DNA from: Streptosporangiales bacterium
Lineage (GTDB): Bacteria > Actinomycetota > Actinomycetes > Streptosporangiales > WHST01
Length of the DNA stretch: 56,816 bases
Reading direction: 5' to 3'
Assembly: GCA_009379955.1 (NCBI GenBank)
Contig: WHST01000031.1
Span: 1-56,816 of the forward strand
Part shown: piece by piece, positions 1 to 8,464 of the stretch
Numbering within the stretch: position 1 is the first letter of the stretch
Layout: every line of letters begins with the position of its first letter
The notes under the pieces: model-generated
Databases searched by the model: none
What the model was told of the DNA's origin: nothing
What the model saw: the letters and a program-made list of their open reading frames with translations, nothing else
Position numbers and translations under genes: made by a program

Positions 1-6
1 CACCCG

Positions 7-78
7 CGAAGTGCCTTTCTCCAAGAGCAACAGGACCGTCGACAAGTCCCAGTTTCCCTTGCAGACAAGGCACTTTCG
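7..78. repeat. Imperfect inverted repeat near window edge
   Basis: The outer arms are CGAAGTGCCTT at 7-17 and AAGGCACTTTCG at 67-78, complementary apart from one bulged base. An inner GGAC/GTCC pairing is also possible. It lies downstream of the minus-strand operon that ends at 133. It could be a terminator or a member of an interspersed hairpin family. No second copy is visible in this window. Confidence 0.45.
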
Positions 79-132
79 CATCACCACACCCCGTGTCGCC
101 CCACCAGGTGTGAAAGACCGAGGTTAACGTGA

Positions 133-1344
133 TCAACGGGGCGAGCGGGCAGCCGTGAGGGCGGCGCGGAGGCGGCGGCGGAGGCCGGCGAGGGCGGCGC
201 TCACCGCAAGGCGCAGAGCGCCGGCGCGGCGCGGCGGCGGCGCCTCACCGGTGGCGGCGGAGGAGTCAACGGCCGCGCAGAAGTCCTCGAACAGTCGCCG
301 GCTGACGTCGCCGGCGAGTGACCGGCCGAACTGCGCGACGCGACCTGACAGATAGACGTCGGCCTCGGCGCGTAGCCGGGTGCCCGTGCCCGCCGGCTCG
401 GCGGCGAGGGTGATGACCGCCTGGGTGGCACTGCCGCCGGTGTCCTCGCCGCGGGCGAGCACGCGCAGCCGGCGTGCGCCGGCGTCGCGCTCGACGACCT
501 GGGCGACACCGTGGAACGCCAGCCGCACCGGGCCGAGCGACACCTTGGCCCGGCCGCGGTACCTGTCGTCGCCGAGCACCTCGGTCAGCTCCGCACCTGG
601 CAGGCACCCGGCCAGCCGCTCGATGTCGTCGAGCACCTGCCACACCGACTCGACCGGGGAGCCGAGGTCGCTGGTGACGTCGACGGTGGTGGTCGGCTCG
701 CCGGCGGGCATGGCGAGTCCGGCGGACGCAGCATCGGGCGCGGACGCCTCCTCGGCACCGCTGTTCCCCGGTGCACCCGCGACGGCTCCGCGCCGGCCGA
801 CGAGCGTCCGCTGACCGCACGCGCGCGGACCCGGCACACCGTCCGGGTACGCCTGCGCGACGTCGGCGACCGCGGCGACGATGTTGCGGTAGCCGGTGCA
901 GCGGCACAGCACCCCCGACAGCTCGACGGGGAGGTCTTCGGCGTCGATCGCGGTGCCCGCCTCGCCGTTCGCGAGCAGGTCGTACGAGCTGACCACGAAG
1001 CCCGGCGTGCAGAACCCGCACTGCAGCGCGTGGTGGTGGGCGAACGACCGCTGCAGCGGATGCTGGTCGTCCGGCGAGCCCATGCCCTCGATCGTGACGA
1101 TCTCCGCGCCCTCGCACTGCACGGCGAACAGCAGGCACGACCGCGCCGCTTCGCCGTCGACGAGCACCGTGCACATCCCACAGACACCGTGCTCGCAGCC
1201 CAGGTGCGTGCCGGTGAGGCCGACGTGGTCGCGCAGCGCGTCGGCGAGCGTGACGCGAGCCGGCACCGCGACGGTGACGTCGCTCCCGTTGACGGTGAAC
1301 GAGACGGGGATCGTCTCGTCACGCGCCATCCGCACGGCCGTCAT
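133..1344 (-). CDS. Fused 2Fe-2S subunit (CoxS type) and CoxG/SRPBCC domain protein
   Basis: This 403-residue protein is much longer than the usual CoxS of about 160 residues. Residues 1-165 form a complete two-cluster iron-sulfur subunit: plant-type ferredoxin cysteines at 50, 55, 58 and 70, and the second cluster at 109, 112, 147 and 149 (CGFC and CRC). A linker of about 45 residues leads to a CoxG-like SRPBCC domain (about 221-365) with the typical 'CLPGAELTEV' segment. A basic, Leu/Ala-rich tail (about 375-403) looks like an amphipathic membrane-binding helix. The ATG follows GAAGGAGG closely, and it overlaps the end of the FAD-subunit gene by ATGA. Role: electron transfer from the Mo site, probably on to membrane quinone through the CoxG domain (inference). 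Last gene of the operon. Confidence 0.9.
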   Translation of the reverse strand: MTAVRMARDETIPVSFTVNGSDVTVAVPARVTLADALRDHVGLTGTHLGCEHGVCGMCTVLVDGEAARSCLLFAVQCEGAEIVTIEGMGSPDDQHPLQRSFAHHHALQCGFCTPGFVVSSYDLLANGEAGTAIDAEDLPVELSGVLCRCTGYRNIVAAVADVAQAYPDGVPGPRACGQRTLVGRRGAVAGAPGNSGAEEASAPDAASAGLAMPAGEPTTTVDVTSDLGSPVESVWQVLDDIERLAGCLPGAELTEVLGDDRYRGRAKVSLGPVRLAFHGVAQVVERDAGARRLRVLARGEDTGGSATQAVITLAAEPAGTGTRLRAEADVYLSGRVAQFGRSLAGDVSRRLFEDFCAAVDSSAATGEAPPPRRAGALRLAVSAALAGLRRRLRAALTAARSPR

Positions 1345-2186
1345 GCCACCTCCTTCGCCGCCGCGTACGCCGCGGCGGTCTCGCGGGCCGCGAGCACGGC
1401 GAACAGCCGCCGCCGGTACCCGGTCGACCCGTGGCCGTCGCCCGCGGTGTCGACGACGTTGCGCGCGAGCTCCCGGAACGCCGCGGGGTCGTCGAGGATG
1501 TCGCGCACGTCGCGGGTGACCGGCCGGTCGGAGACGCCGAACGCGGTGACGACCGCCTCGACCACGTCGTCGCCGTCGGTACGGACCCGCGTAGCGACAC
1601 CGGCGAGCGCGAAGTCGCCGTGCCGCCTGGCGATCTCCGCGAAGCCGAAACCCTCGCCCCTACGCGCGGTCGGGAACTCCGCCGCGACCAGCACCTCGTC
1701 GTCGGCGACCACTGTCGTCATCGCGCCGGCGAAGAAGTCGGCGGCGCCGACCGTACGGCTGCCGCGCGGACCGGCCAGCTCGAGCCGCGCGCCGAGGCAG
1801 CACGCGACCGCGGGCAGCTCGGCCGCCGGGTCGGCGTGGGCGAGGCTGCCGCAGACGGTGCCGCGACTGCGCAGCTCGCGGTGCCCGACGAACGGCAGCG
1901 CCTTCGTGAGCAGCGGGACGGTACGGGACCGCGGGTCGCGCTCGACCCTGCGCTGGCGCACGGTCGCGCCGACGCGGAGCACACCGTCGACCTCGTCCAT
2001 GGCGTCGAGGCCGTCCACCTCGTTGATGTCGACGAGCACCCCAGGACGTCCCAGCCGCATCGCCAGGACCGGCACCAGCGACTGGCCGCCGGCGAGCACC
2101 TTGCCCTCGTCGCCGGCGTCGGCGAGCTCGGCGACCACGTCGTCGAGCGTGGCCGGCCGGACGTAGGCGAACGGTGCTGCCTTCAC
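1341..2186 (-). CDS. FAD-binding subunit of molybdenum hydroxylase (CoxM type)
   Basis: This 281-residue protein is the medium, FAD-carrying subunit of a xanthine dehydrogenase-family enzyme. Residues 31-38 hold the FAD pyrophosphate loop AGGQSLVP, and residues 105-120 hold the second FAD motif (LRSRGTVCGSLAHADP). The length agrees with the family's 280-290 residues. I chose the GTG at 2186 because the family begins with MKxxPFxYxRP and a GGGGGCGG stretch lies upstream. A longer in-frame start would run back through the crotonase gene. It passes electrons between the iron-sulfur subunit and its acceptor, working in a complex with the products of the genes at 133 and 2973. The spacing of 7 nt from the crotonase gene shows co-transcription. 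Confidence 0.93.
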   Translation of the reverse strand: MKAAPFAYVRPATLDDVVAELADAGDEGKVLAGGQSLVPVLAMRLGRPGVLVDINEVDGLDAMDEVDGVLRVGATVRQRRVERDPRSRTVPLLTKALPFVGHRELRSRGTVCGSLAHADPAAELPAVACCLGARLELAGPRGSRTVGAADFFAGAMTTVVADDEVLVAAEFPTARRGEGFGFAEIARRHGDFALAGVATRVRTDGDDVVEAVVTAFGVSDRPVTRDVRDILDDPAAFRELARNVVDTAGDGHGSTGYRRRLFAVLAARETAAAYAAAKEVA

Positions 2187-2193
2187 GCGCGCG

Positions 2194-2973
2194 TCACCGC
2201 CCCCGGAACGTCGGCTTGCGCTTCTCGGTGAACGCGGCGACGCCCTCGGCGAAGTCGTCGGTGGAACGCAGCATTGCGTACGCCTTGCGCTCCAGCTCGA
2301 TGCCCGTGTAGAGCGGCCCGTCGACACCCCTGTCGAGCACCTCCTTCGCCGCGCGCAGCGCGAGCGGGGAGAACCCCAACAGCGTCGTCACGAGATCCTC
2401 GGTCGCGGCGTCGAGCGCCTCCCGGTCGTCGCACAACCGCGCGACGATGCCCCAGTCGGCGGCCTGCTCCGCCTTGATGCGCGACGCCGTGAGGACGTGG
2501 TACTTCGCGCGGCTGAGCCCGATCAGTCGCGCGAGCCGTTGCGTACCACCGCTACCGGGGATCATGCCGAGTCGCATCTCCGGGAGCGCGAACTGGCTCC
2601 TGGTCGTCGCGAGCCTGATGTCGCACGACAGCGCGAGCTCCGTACCGACGCCGAAGCAGTAACCGTCGACGGCCACGACGACGGGCTTCGGGCTGCGCGA
2701 CGGCGCCGTGACGTTGTGACCGAGGTCGGTGAAGTCGACCGGGTCGACCTCCATGAAGCCGGCGATGTCGCCACCGGACGAGAAGTGCTCGCCCGCCGAA
2801 CGGATGACGACCACCTTGACCCCGTCGTCGCGGTCGAGCTCGGCGAAGTGCCTGCCGACCTTCTCACGCATCTCCCAGGTGATGATGGTCATCGGCCCGT
2901 TCGACAGCGTGAGGTACGCGACCCGGCCGTCATGGCCGCGCTCGACGGTGACTTCGCCACCGGTCAGTGCCAT
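2194..2973 (-). CDS. Enoyl-CoA hydratase/isomerase (crotonase) family protein
   Basis: This 259-residue crotonase-fold protein acts on acyl-CoA thioesters. The oxyanion-hole region FSSGGDI is at 64-70. Both acid/base glutamates of the classical hydratases are present: Glu112 in GTELALSCD and Glu132 in LPEMRLGMIPG. The ATG shares one base with the TGA of the Mo-subunit gene, which fixes the start. Lying inside a Mo-hydroxylase operon together with a CoA ligase, it probably handles the oxidised CoA ester. In the known furoate pathway the equivalent gene (hmfE) is proposed to act after 2-furoyl-CoA hydroxylation. Whether this protein is a hydratase or a thioester hydrolase cannot be decided from sequence. 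Confidence 0.9.
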   Translation of the reverse strand: MALTGGEVTVERGHDGRVAYLTLSNGPMTIITWEMREKVGRHFAELDRDDGVKVVVIRSAGEHFSSGGDIAGFMEVDPVDFTDLGHNVTAPSRSPKPVVVAVDGYCFGVGTELALSCDIRLATTRSQFALPEMRLGMIPGSGGTQRLARLIGLSRAKYHVLTASRIKAEQAADWGIVARLCDDREALDAATEDLVTTLLGFSPLALRAAKEVLDRGVDGPLYTGIELERKAYAMLRSTDDFAEGVAAFTEKRKPTFRGR

Positions 2974-5408
2974 CAGTGCGTACCTCTTTCCGTGGGTTCC
3001 GATGCTCGTTCCAACAGCTCGTGCAGCACGTTGCCGTGCAACGGCAGCGACGTGATCTCGACACCGGCGGGCGCGACCGCGTCGGCCACCGCGTTGGCCA
3101 GCGCGACGGGGAAGCTCATGCTGCTCCCCTCGCCGCATCCCTTCGCGCCGAGTGGTGTCAGCGGCGACGGGGAGACGACGTGGTCAGCGACGAGGTCGAA
3201 CGACGTCTCCGCCGACGTCGGGCACAGGTAGTCGAGGAAGGTGGCCGATGTCGGCTGCCCGCTGTCGGCGTACGTGAGCTCCTCGTAGAGTGCGCCGCCG
3301 AGCCCGTGTACGAGCGCGCCGTGCACCTGGCCGTCGAGCAGGCGCTGGTTCAGCACGGTGCCGGCGTCGTGCACAGTCGACAGGCGGTCGACGGTGATCT
3401 CGTATGTCTCGGGATCGATGCGCACGGCCACGATCTCGGCGACGAAGCCGTAGCAGAGGCTGGAGTTGATGCGGTCGTCCGGCGTCGCGGCCGAGGCCTG
3501 CGGCGGGCTGAACGCCGCCTCCTCGTTCAGCCGCGCGGGCACGTCCGGCGGCAGCGACCCGGGGTCCCAGTGCACGAGCCCGGCCGCGTGCCGGAACGCG
3601 ACCGCACGCTCGTGGTCGTCGCGGTGCCGCACCGTGCCGTCGGCGAGCTCGAGGGCGTCGGCGTCCGCGCCGAGCATGACGCCCGCCGCCGCGCGGATCG
3701 TCGCGCCGATCCTGTCGGTCGCCTTCACCACCGCGCTCGTCACCAGTGGTGCGAACCGCGACGAGTAGCTGCCGGAGGTCACCGTCCACGACGTGGTGGC
3801 GGTGTCCATGGCGACGACGACGCGGACGTTCGACTCGGGGACTCCGAGCTGCTGCGCCGCGACCTGCCTGGCGGTCGTCGCGTGGCCCTGGCCCTGCGGC
3901 ACGCTGCCGAGCTGGACGGTCACGACGCCCTGGAGGTCGACGGAGACGCGGACGTGCTCGGTCGAGCCGGACTTGTCCCGGCCCGGCCTGCGGTCGGCGG
4001 CGGGCGTGGCGAGGCCGACGTACCCGATGTTGGTGCCCGAGGGGTCGACGATCGTCGCGATGCCGATGCCGAACATCTCACCGCGCGCGCGTGCCTCGCG
4101 CTGCCGCTCGCGCAGCCCCGCGAGGTCGGCGTTGTCGACCGCCAGTTGCAACGCCTTGTCGTAGTCGCCGGAGTCGTACGCGCCGCCGGTCGGCGTCACG
4201 TAGGGGAACGACGTGATGAGGTTGCGCCGCCTGATCTCCACGACGTCGACGCCGGTGCGCTCGGCGACGGCGTCCATCAGCCGCTCGAGGCCGAAGTAGA
4301 GCTGCTGACCGCCGAAGCCGCGGTTGAGACCGGTCGGCGCCTTGTCGGTCACGACCGCCCGCGCGCGGATCTCGACCGCCGGGATCCGGTACGCGCCGGT
4401 GATGTTGCCGAAGCAGCGGTACAGCGTGCTCGGCTCGGGCGGCCTGAGGTACGCGCCCACGTTGTCGACGAGGTCGACGCGCAACGCGGTGACGATCCCG
4501 TCGGCGTCGACGGCGGCGTCGAACCACATCACCCGGTCGGCACCGGCGGAGCTCGCCAGCAGGTGCTCGACGCGGTCCTCGGTCCACCGCACGGGCGTGC
4601 CCGCGTGCTTGCTGGCGAGCGCCATCAGCACGACGTACGGGTAGATGCCCGCCTTGATGCCGAAGCTGCCGCCGATGTCGGCGGGCACGTGCAGGCGCAT
4701 CCGCGAGACGGGCACGCCGAGCGCGCCGGCCATCACCGGCACCATCGTGAACGGGCCGTGGAAGTTCGCCCACGCCTCGACCGATGGGCCGTCGGCCTCG
4801 TCGCGCCACTGCGCCACCACGCTGTAGCACTCCATCGGCACGGACGAGTAGCGCGGGAAGTCGTACTCGCCCGACACCCGGTACGCCGCGGCGTCGAACG
4901 CGGCGTCGACGCCGCCGAAGCTGAACGTGCGGTCGGTGGCGACGTTGGACCCGGCGTCGTCGTGCAGCCGCGGCGCGTCGCCGGCCAGCGCCGCGCGCGT
5001 GTCGACCACGGGCGGCAGCTGTTCGTACTCGACCTCGACGAGCTCGGCCGCGTCCTCGGCGGCGTAGCGGTCACCCGCGACGACCACGGCGACCGGCTCG
5101 CCGACGTACCGCACCTTGTCGACGCCGGTCGGGTAGTAGGGCATCGGCGTCGGCACCGACAGCGGGAACGGGCGCAGCGCAGCGCGTACCTCGTCGGGCC
5201 CGACCACCGCCGCGACGCCGGGATGGCGTCGCGCGCGCTCCAGATCGACGCGCACGATCCGCGCGTGTGGGTGCGGGCTGCGCACGACCGCGGCGACAAG
5301 GCTTCCGGGTAATGGGTCGAGGTCGTCCAGGAAGCCGCCGCGTCCGCAGACGAGCGGGCCGTCCTCCACGCGGCTCGCGACCCATTCGGGCACGGTGGCC
5401 TCAGCCAC
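2973..5408 (-). CDS. Molybdopterin-binding large subunit of a xanthine dehydrogenase-family hydroxylase
   Basis: This 811-residue protein has the a/b-hammerhead N-domain (about 15-125) followed by the Mo-binding domains. The cofactor-contact motifs are GGSFGIK (247-252), GQGH (506-509) and KGCGEGSS, with the expected catalytic Glu at 760. The active-site loop reads TGLNRGFGGQQ (359-369). It lacks the Cys of the AYRCSFR motif that defines aerobic CO dehydrogenase form I, so this is a hydroxylase or dehydrogenase of another substrate. The GTG start overlaps the ligase gene by 8 nt. Neighbouring CoA ligase and crotonase genes suggest a CoA-thioester substrate, with 2-furoyl-CoA the closest described precedent (inference). 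It needs Mo-pterin maturation genes that are not present here. Confidence 0.92.
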   Translation of the reverse strand: MAEATVPEWVASRVEDGPLVCGRGGFLDDLDPLPGSLVAAVVRSPHPHARIVRVDLERARRHPGVAAVVGPDEVRAALRPFPLSVPTPMPYYPTGVDKVRYVGEPVAVVVAGDRYAAEDAAELVEVEYEQLPPVVDTRAALAGDAPRLHDDAGSNVATDRTFSFGGVDAAFDAAAYRVSGEYDFPRYSSVPMECYSVVAQWRDEADGPSVEAWANFHGPFTMVPVMAGALGVPVSRMRLHVPADIGGSFGIKAGIYPYVVLMALASKHAGTPVRWTEDRVEHLLASSAGADRVMWFDAAVDADGIVTALRVDLVDNVGAYLRPPEPSTLYRCFGNITGAYRIPAVEIRARAVVTDKAPTGLNRGFGGQQLYFGLERLMDAVAERTGVDVVEIRRRNLITSFPYVTPTGGAYDSGDYDKALQLAVDNADLAGLRERQREARARGEMFGIGIATIVDPSGTNIGYVGLATPAADRRPGRDKSGSTEHVRVSVDLQGVVTVQLGSVPQGQGHATTARQVAAQQLGVPESNVRVVVAMDTATTSWTVTSGSYSSRFAPLVTSAVVKATDRIGATIRAAAGVMLGADADALELADGTVRHRDDHERAVAFRHAAGLVHWDPGSLPPDVPARLNEEAAFSPPQASAATPDDRINSSLCYGFVAEIVAVRIDPETYEITVDRLSTVHDAGTVLNQRLLDGQVHGALVHGLGGALYEELTYADSGQPTSATFLDYLCPTSAETSFDLVADHVVSPSPLTPLGAKGCGEGSSMSFPVALANAVADAVAPAGVEITSLPLHGNVLHELLERASEPTERGTH

Positions 5409-6942
5409 GAGGGCTCTCCGCGGACGTCTCGGCGAGCGCCTCGTACTCGCCGGCCACGAGCGTGCGACGCAACGTCTTGCCCACCGCGGACCGCGGCACT
5501 GCCGAGATCGCGACGACGCGCTTCGGCCGCTTCAGCGACGGCAGACCCGACCCGCCGCGGGCGTACGTCAGTGCGCGCTCGACGGCCTCGGCCGGGGTGA
5601 GCCCGTCGGCGGGGACGACGAACGCGGTGACCGCGCTCCCCCACCGCTCGTCGGGCAGGCCGACGACGCAGACGTCGGCGATCGCGGGACACGTGAGCAG
5701 CGCCGCCTCGATCTCGTCGGGGTAGAGGTTCTCGCCGCCGGAGTTGATCATGTCGTCGACGCGGCCGCTGACCCACAGGTCGCCGTCCTCGTCGTACGTG
5801 CCGAGGTCGCCGGTGAAGTACCAGCCGTCGCGGATCGCCTTGGCGTCGGCATCGGGCCTGCGCCAGTAGCCGGCGAACGCCTCGGGACTCTCCATCGACG
5901 CGCACACCTGCCCCTGCTCACCGCCCGCGACGAGGTCGTGCGGCGACGCGCCGGGCTCGGGCGAGACGAGGCGGACCCGGGAGTAGATGCCAGCGCGGCC
6001 AGCGCAGCCCGGCTTCGCCGCGGAGTCGGGGCCGATGGTGAAGGTGTAGATCTCGGTGCTGCCGAAGTGGTTGACGAACGCGTCGGGACGTACGGCGTCG
6101 GCGAGCTCGGCAGCGAGCGCCGGTGCCATGGCCGCGCCCGCGTACGCGAGCCGGCTCAGCGACGGCAGCGAGCCGAGCCGTCCGGTGCCCGCGAGCGACC
6201 AGAAGATCGTCGGCACGAGGTAGAGCGCGCCGATGCCCTCCCGGCGGATCAGCTCGACCGACTCGTCGGCGTCGAACCGCGCCTGCGGCACCCAGGTGCC
6301 GGCCGCGAGGATGCTGGCGAGCAGCGTGCGCAGGCCCATGGTGTGGAAGAGCGGCATGACGCCGAGTGTGACCTCGCCCGGGCGGTGCTGGGTCTGGATC
6401 AGGTGGGCGCTCGCGGCCGCGTGCTCGGCACGGTGCGAGCGCGGCACGCCCTTCGGTCGCCCGGTCGTGCCCGAGGTGTAGAGCATGACGCTGACGTCGG
6501 ACTCCGACGGACGCTGGGGCAGGTCGTGGTCGACCTGGTCTGCGGCGAGCCGCGCGATCTCGTCCACGTCGCGCCTGACCACGCCGGTGGCCTCGCGCAT
6601 CGCCTGGTCGGCGCGCTCGGCGCTGTCGTCGTCGGTGACATACAGGACGGGCTCCGCGTCGGACAGGCAGTACCCGAGCTCGGCCGCACCGAACCGCGTC
6701 GACAGCGGGACGGAGACCGCGCCGAGCTTCTGCGCCGCGAGGTGCAGGCTCGCGAGCGGCTCGCCGCCCACGAGCGAGAGCGCCACCCGGTCGCCACGGC
6801 GGACGCCGAGCGACGCCAGGGCACGGGCGAGCCGGTTCACGTGGGCGTCCCACGCCGCGAACGTCATCGGGGCGGGGCCGCCCACGGCCCGGCGCGCCGG
6901 ATAGCGCTCGGCCGTCCACGAGAGGGCGGTGGCCAGGTCCAC
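5401..6942 (-). CDS. AMP-forming acyl-CoA synthetase (acid:CoA ligase)
   Basis: This 513-residue ANL-superfamily enzyme activates a carboxylic acid with ATP and CoA through an acyl-adenylate. The P-loop YTSGTTGRPKG lies at about 155-165. The hinge and C-domain motif GRVDDMINSGGENLYP follows, and the catalytic lysine is in AVGKTLRR (about residue 489). I start it at the GTG at 6942 because GGGGAG lies 6 nt upstream; a TTG 27 nt earlier has no such site. It is the first gene of the Mo-hydroxylase operon, divergent from the PadR gene, so it most likely makes the CoA ester that the downstream enzyme oxidises. The natural acid is unknown; 2-furoate or another aromatic acid is plausible. Confidence 0.9.
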   Translation of the reverse strand: MDLATALSWTAERYPARRAVGGPAPMTFAAWDAHVNRLARALASLGVRRGDRVALSLVGGEPLASLHLAAQKLGAVSVPLSTRFGAAELGYCLSDAEPVLYVTDDDSAERADQAMREATGVVRRDVDEIARLAADQVDHDLPQRPSESDVSVMLYTSGTTGRPKGVPRSHRAEHAAASAHLIQTQHRPGEVTLGVMPLFHTMGLRTLLASILAAGTWVPQARFDADESVELIRREGIGALYLVPTIFWSLAGTGRLGSLPSLSRLAYAGAAMAPALAAELADAVRPDAFVNHFGSTEIYTFTIGPDSAAKPGCAGRAGIYSRVRLVSPEPGASPHDLVAGGEQGQVCASMESPEAFAGYWRRPDADAKAIRDGWYFTGDLGTYDEDGDLWVSGRVDDMINSGGENLYPDEIEAALLTCPAIADVCVVGLPDERWGSAVTAFVVPADGLTPAEAVERALTYARGGSGLPSLKRPKRVVAISAVPRSAVGKTLRRTLVAGEYEALAETSAESPRG

Positions 6943-7013
6943 GGCGGCTCTCCCCTGCAGGCGTCCCAATGATCTGTAGCAGACGATACGCTCCGTACGT
7001 TACGCTGGCAAAC
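6943..7013. promoter_or_regulatory. Divergent promoter region, ligase operon / padR-like gene
   Basis: These 71 bp separate two divergent starts. On the plus strand TACGCT at 7001-7006 lies exactly 7 nt before the GTG at 7014, the layout of a leaderless promoter. TACGCT also occurs about 15 bp upstream, in GATACGCTCC, so the pair could be a direct-repeat binding site. The PadR product probably binds here and controls the operon (inference). Confidence 0.45.
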
Positions 7014-7559
7014 GTGGTGACCGGGAGGCTGTCGACGACCTCGTACGTCGTGCTCGGCATGGTCGCGCTGCGTGGCCCGTCGACCTCGTACGACCTCAAG
7101 CGCGCCGTCGGCAGGTCGATCGGCTACTTCTGGCACTTCCCCCACGCCCAGCTGTACTCCGAGCCGCAGCGGCTGGAGCGGATGGGCCTGCTCGAGGCGT
7201 CGACCGAGGAGTCGGGCCGCCGCCGCCGCACGTACCGCATCACCGACGACGGACTCGCCGAGGTGCGGACCTGGCTCGGCACACCGACCAACGAGCACTT
7301 CCAGCTGCGCGACGAGGCCGAGCTCAAGCTGTTCTTCGGCGAGCTCGGCGACTCCGCACACGTGCCCGAGCTCGCGCGGCAGCAGGTGGAGCAGCACCGC
7401 CATCGCATCGCGGTGTACGAGGACATGCAGGCGCGGTACGGCGACGTGCCGGGCGTCGCGGGCCGCATGGTCACGCTCCGCCTCGGCCTCGAGATGGAAC
7501 GTGCGGCCCTGCGCTTCTGGAGCGCGTTGGCCGAGCAGAGCGGCCAGCCCTCCCCGTAG
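7014..7559 (+). CDS. PadR-family transcriptional regulator
   Basis: This 181-residue protein has the PadR N-terminal winged helix. It includes 'GPSTSYDLKRAVGRSIGYFW', the LYSEPQRLERMGLLE recognition segment and the wing RRRRTYRITDDGLAEVRTWL, then a C-terminal helical dimerisation domain (about 95-175). PadR proteins are repressors, often of catabolic operons for aromatic acids. The start is a GTG at 7014; a second GTG follows immediately. No Shine-Dalgarno sequence is visible, and a -10-like TACGCT lies 7 nt before the start, so the mRNA may be leaderless. The divergent arrangement suggests control of the Mo-hydroxylase operon. The inducer is unknown. Confidence 0.88.
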   Translation: MVTGRLSTTSYVVLGMVALRGPSTSYDLKRAVGRSIGYFWHFPHAQLYSEPQRLERMGLLEASTEESGRRRRTYRITDDGLAEVRTWLGTPTNEHFQLRDEAELKLFFGELGDSAHVPELARQQVEQHRHRIAVYEDMQARYGDVPGVAGRMVTLRLGLEMERAALRFWSALAEQSGQPSP

Positions 7560-7569
7560 GTTGGACGCC

Positions 7570-8391
7570 GTGCGCGTCACTTACCTCGGCATCCATCCGC
7601 TGAAGTCGACCCGGAGCATCGCGGTCGAGTCCGCCGTGGTCGAGCCGTGGGGACTGGCCGGCGACCGGCGGTGGGCGGTGGTCGACGCGGACGGCGGCAA
7701 GGTGACCGCGCGGGAGGAGTCCGCACTGCTGCGCGTCACGGCCGCCCCGGAGGCCGGCGGCGCACTCACGCTGACCGCACCCGACACCCCGCCGCTGACC
7801 GTCAAGCCGCCGGAGTCGGGCGAGCGGGTGCCCGTCGGGTTCAGGAACCTCGACCACGCGCTCGCCGCGGGCGACGACGCCGACGCGTGGCTCACCCGGC
7901 AGATCGGCCGCCCCGTACGGCTGGTCTGGCTCGACGACCCGTACCGCCGCGCGGTCGACGGCGCGCACGGCGGGTTGCCGGGCGAGGCGGTCACGCTGGC
8001 AGACGCCACACCTCTGCTGCTGACAGCGACGGCGTCGCTCGACCGGCTGAACGAGTGGGTCGCCGAGACCGCCGCCGGTCGCGGCGAGTCGGCTCCCGAC
8101 CCCCTGGTGATGCGGCGCTTCCGGCCGAACGTCGTGGTCGACGGCGAGACCCCGTTCGCCGAGGACGACTGGACCGGCCTCCGCATCGGCGAGGTGGACT
8201 TCCGCGTCGCCTCGCTCTGCGACCGCTGCGTCATGACCACGATCGAGCCCGACACGCTGGCGCGGGGGAAGGAACCCCTGCGTACCCTCGCCAAGCGCCG
8301 TCGCTGGGACGGCAAGACGTGGTTCGGCGTCCGCCTCGTCCCTCGCACCACGGGCGAGATCCGTGTCGGCGACTCGGCCAGGTCCGGGTGA
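7570..8391 (+). CDS. MOSC-domain protein
   Basis: This 273-residue protein has an N-terminal MOSC_N beta-barrel (about 1-120, beginning [13 protein letters not shown]) and a C-terminal MOSC domain (about 130-270) with [10 protein letters not shown] and the conserved cysteines in [14 protein letters not shown] domains bind the molybdenum cofactor or carry persulfide sulfur on cysteine; relatives include YcbX, YiiM and the mARC reductases. It is unclear whether this protein is a reductase or a cofactor carrier. It starts 11 nt after the PadR gene at a GTG preceded by AGGTTGGA. The location beside a Mo-hydroxylase operon may be functional, but MOSC genes are also common as standalone genes. Confidence 0.88.
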   Translation: MRVTYLGIHPLKSTRSIAVESAVVEPWGLAGDRRWAVVDADGGKVTAREESALLRVTAAPEAGGALTLTAPDTPPLTVKPPESGERVPVGFRNLDHALAAGDDADAWLTRQIGRPVRLVWLDDPYRRAVDGAHGGLPGEAVTLADATPLLLTATASLDRLNEWVAETAAGRGESAPDPLVMRRFRPNVVVDGETPFAEDDWTGLRIGEVDFRVASLCDRCVMTTIEPDTLARGKEPLRTLAKRRRWDGKTWFGVRLVPRTTGEIRVGDSARSG

Positions 8392-8464
8392 CCGATGCGT
8401 TTCGCCGCGCCGACCGGTCTGTACGGCTGACGTTCGACACACTCGCGATGGCAAGGACACGACG

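Noticed and set aside
2967-5312. A 781-codon open frame on the plus strand opposite the Mo-hydroxylase large subunit.
   Set aside because: High GC makes long antisense frames; its product is Arg/Asp/Val-rich with no domain, while the minus strand carries complete family motifs.
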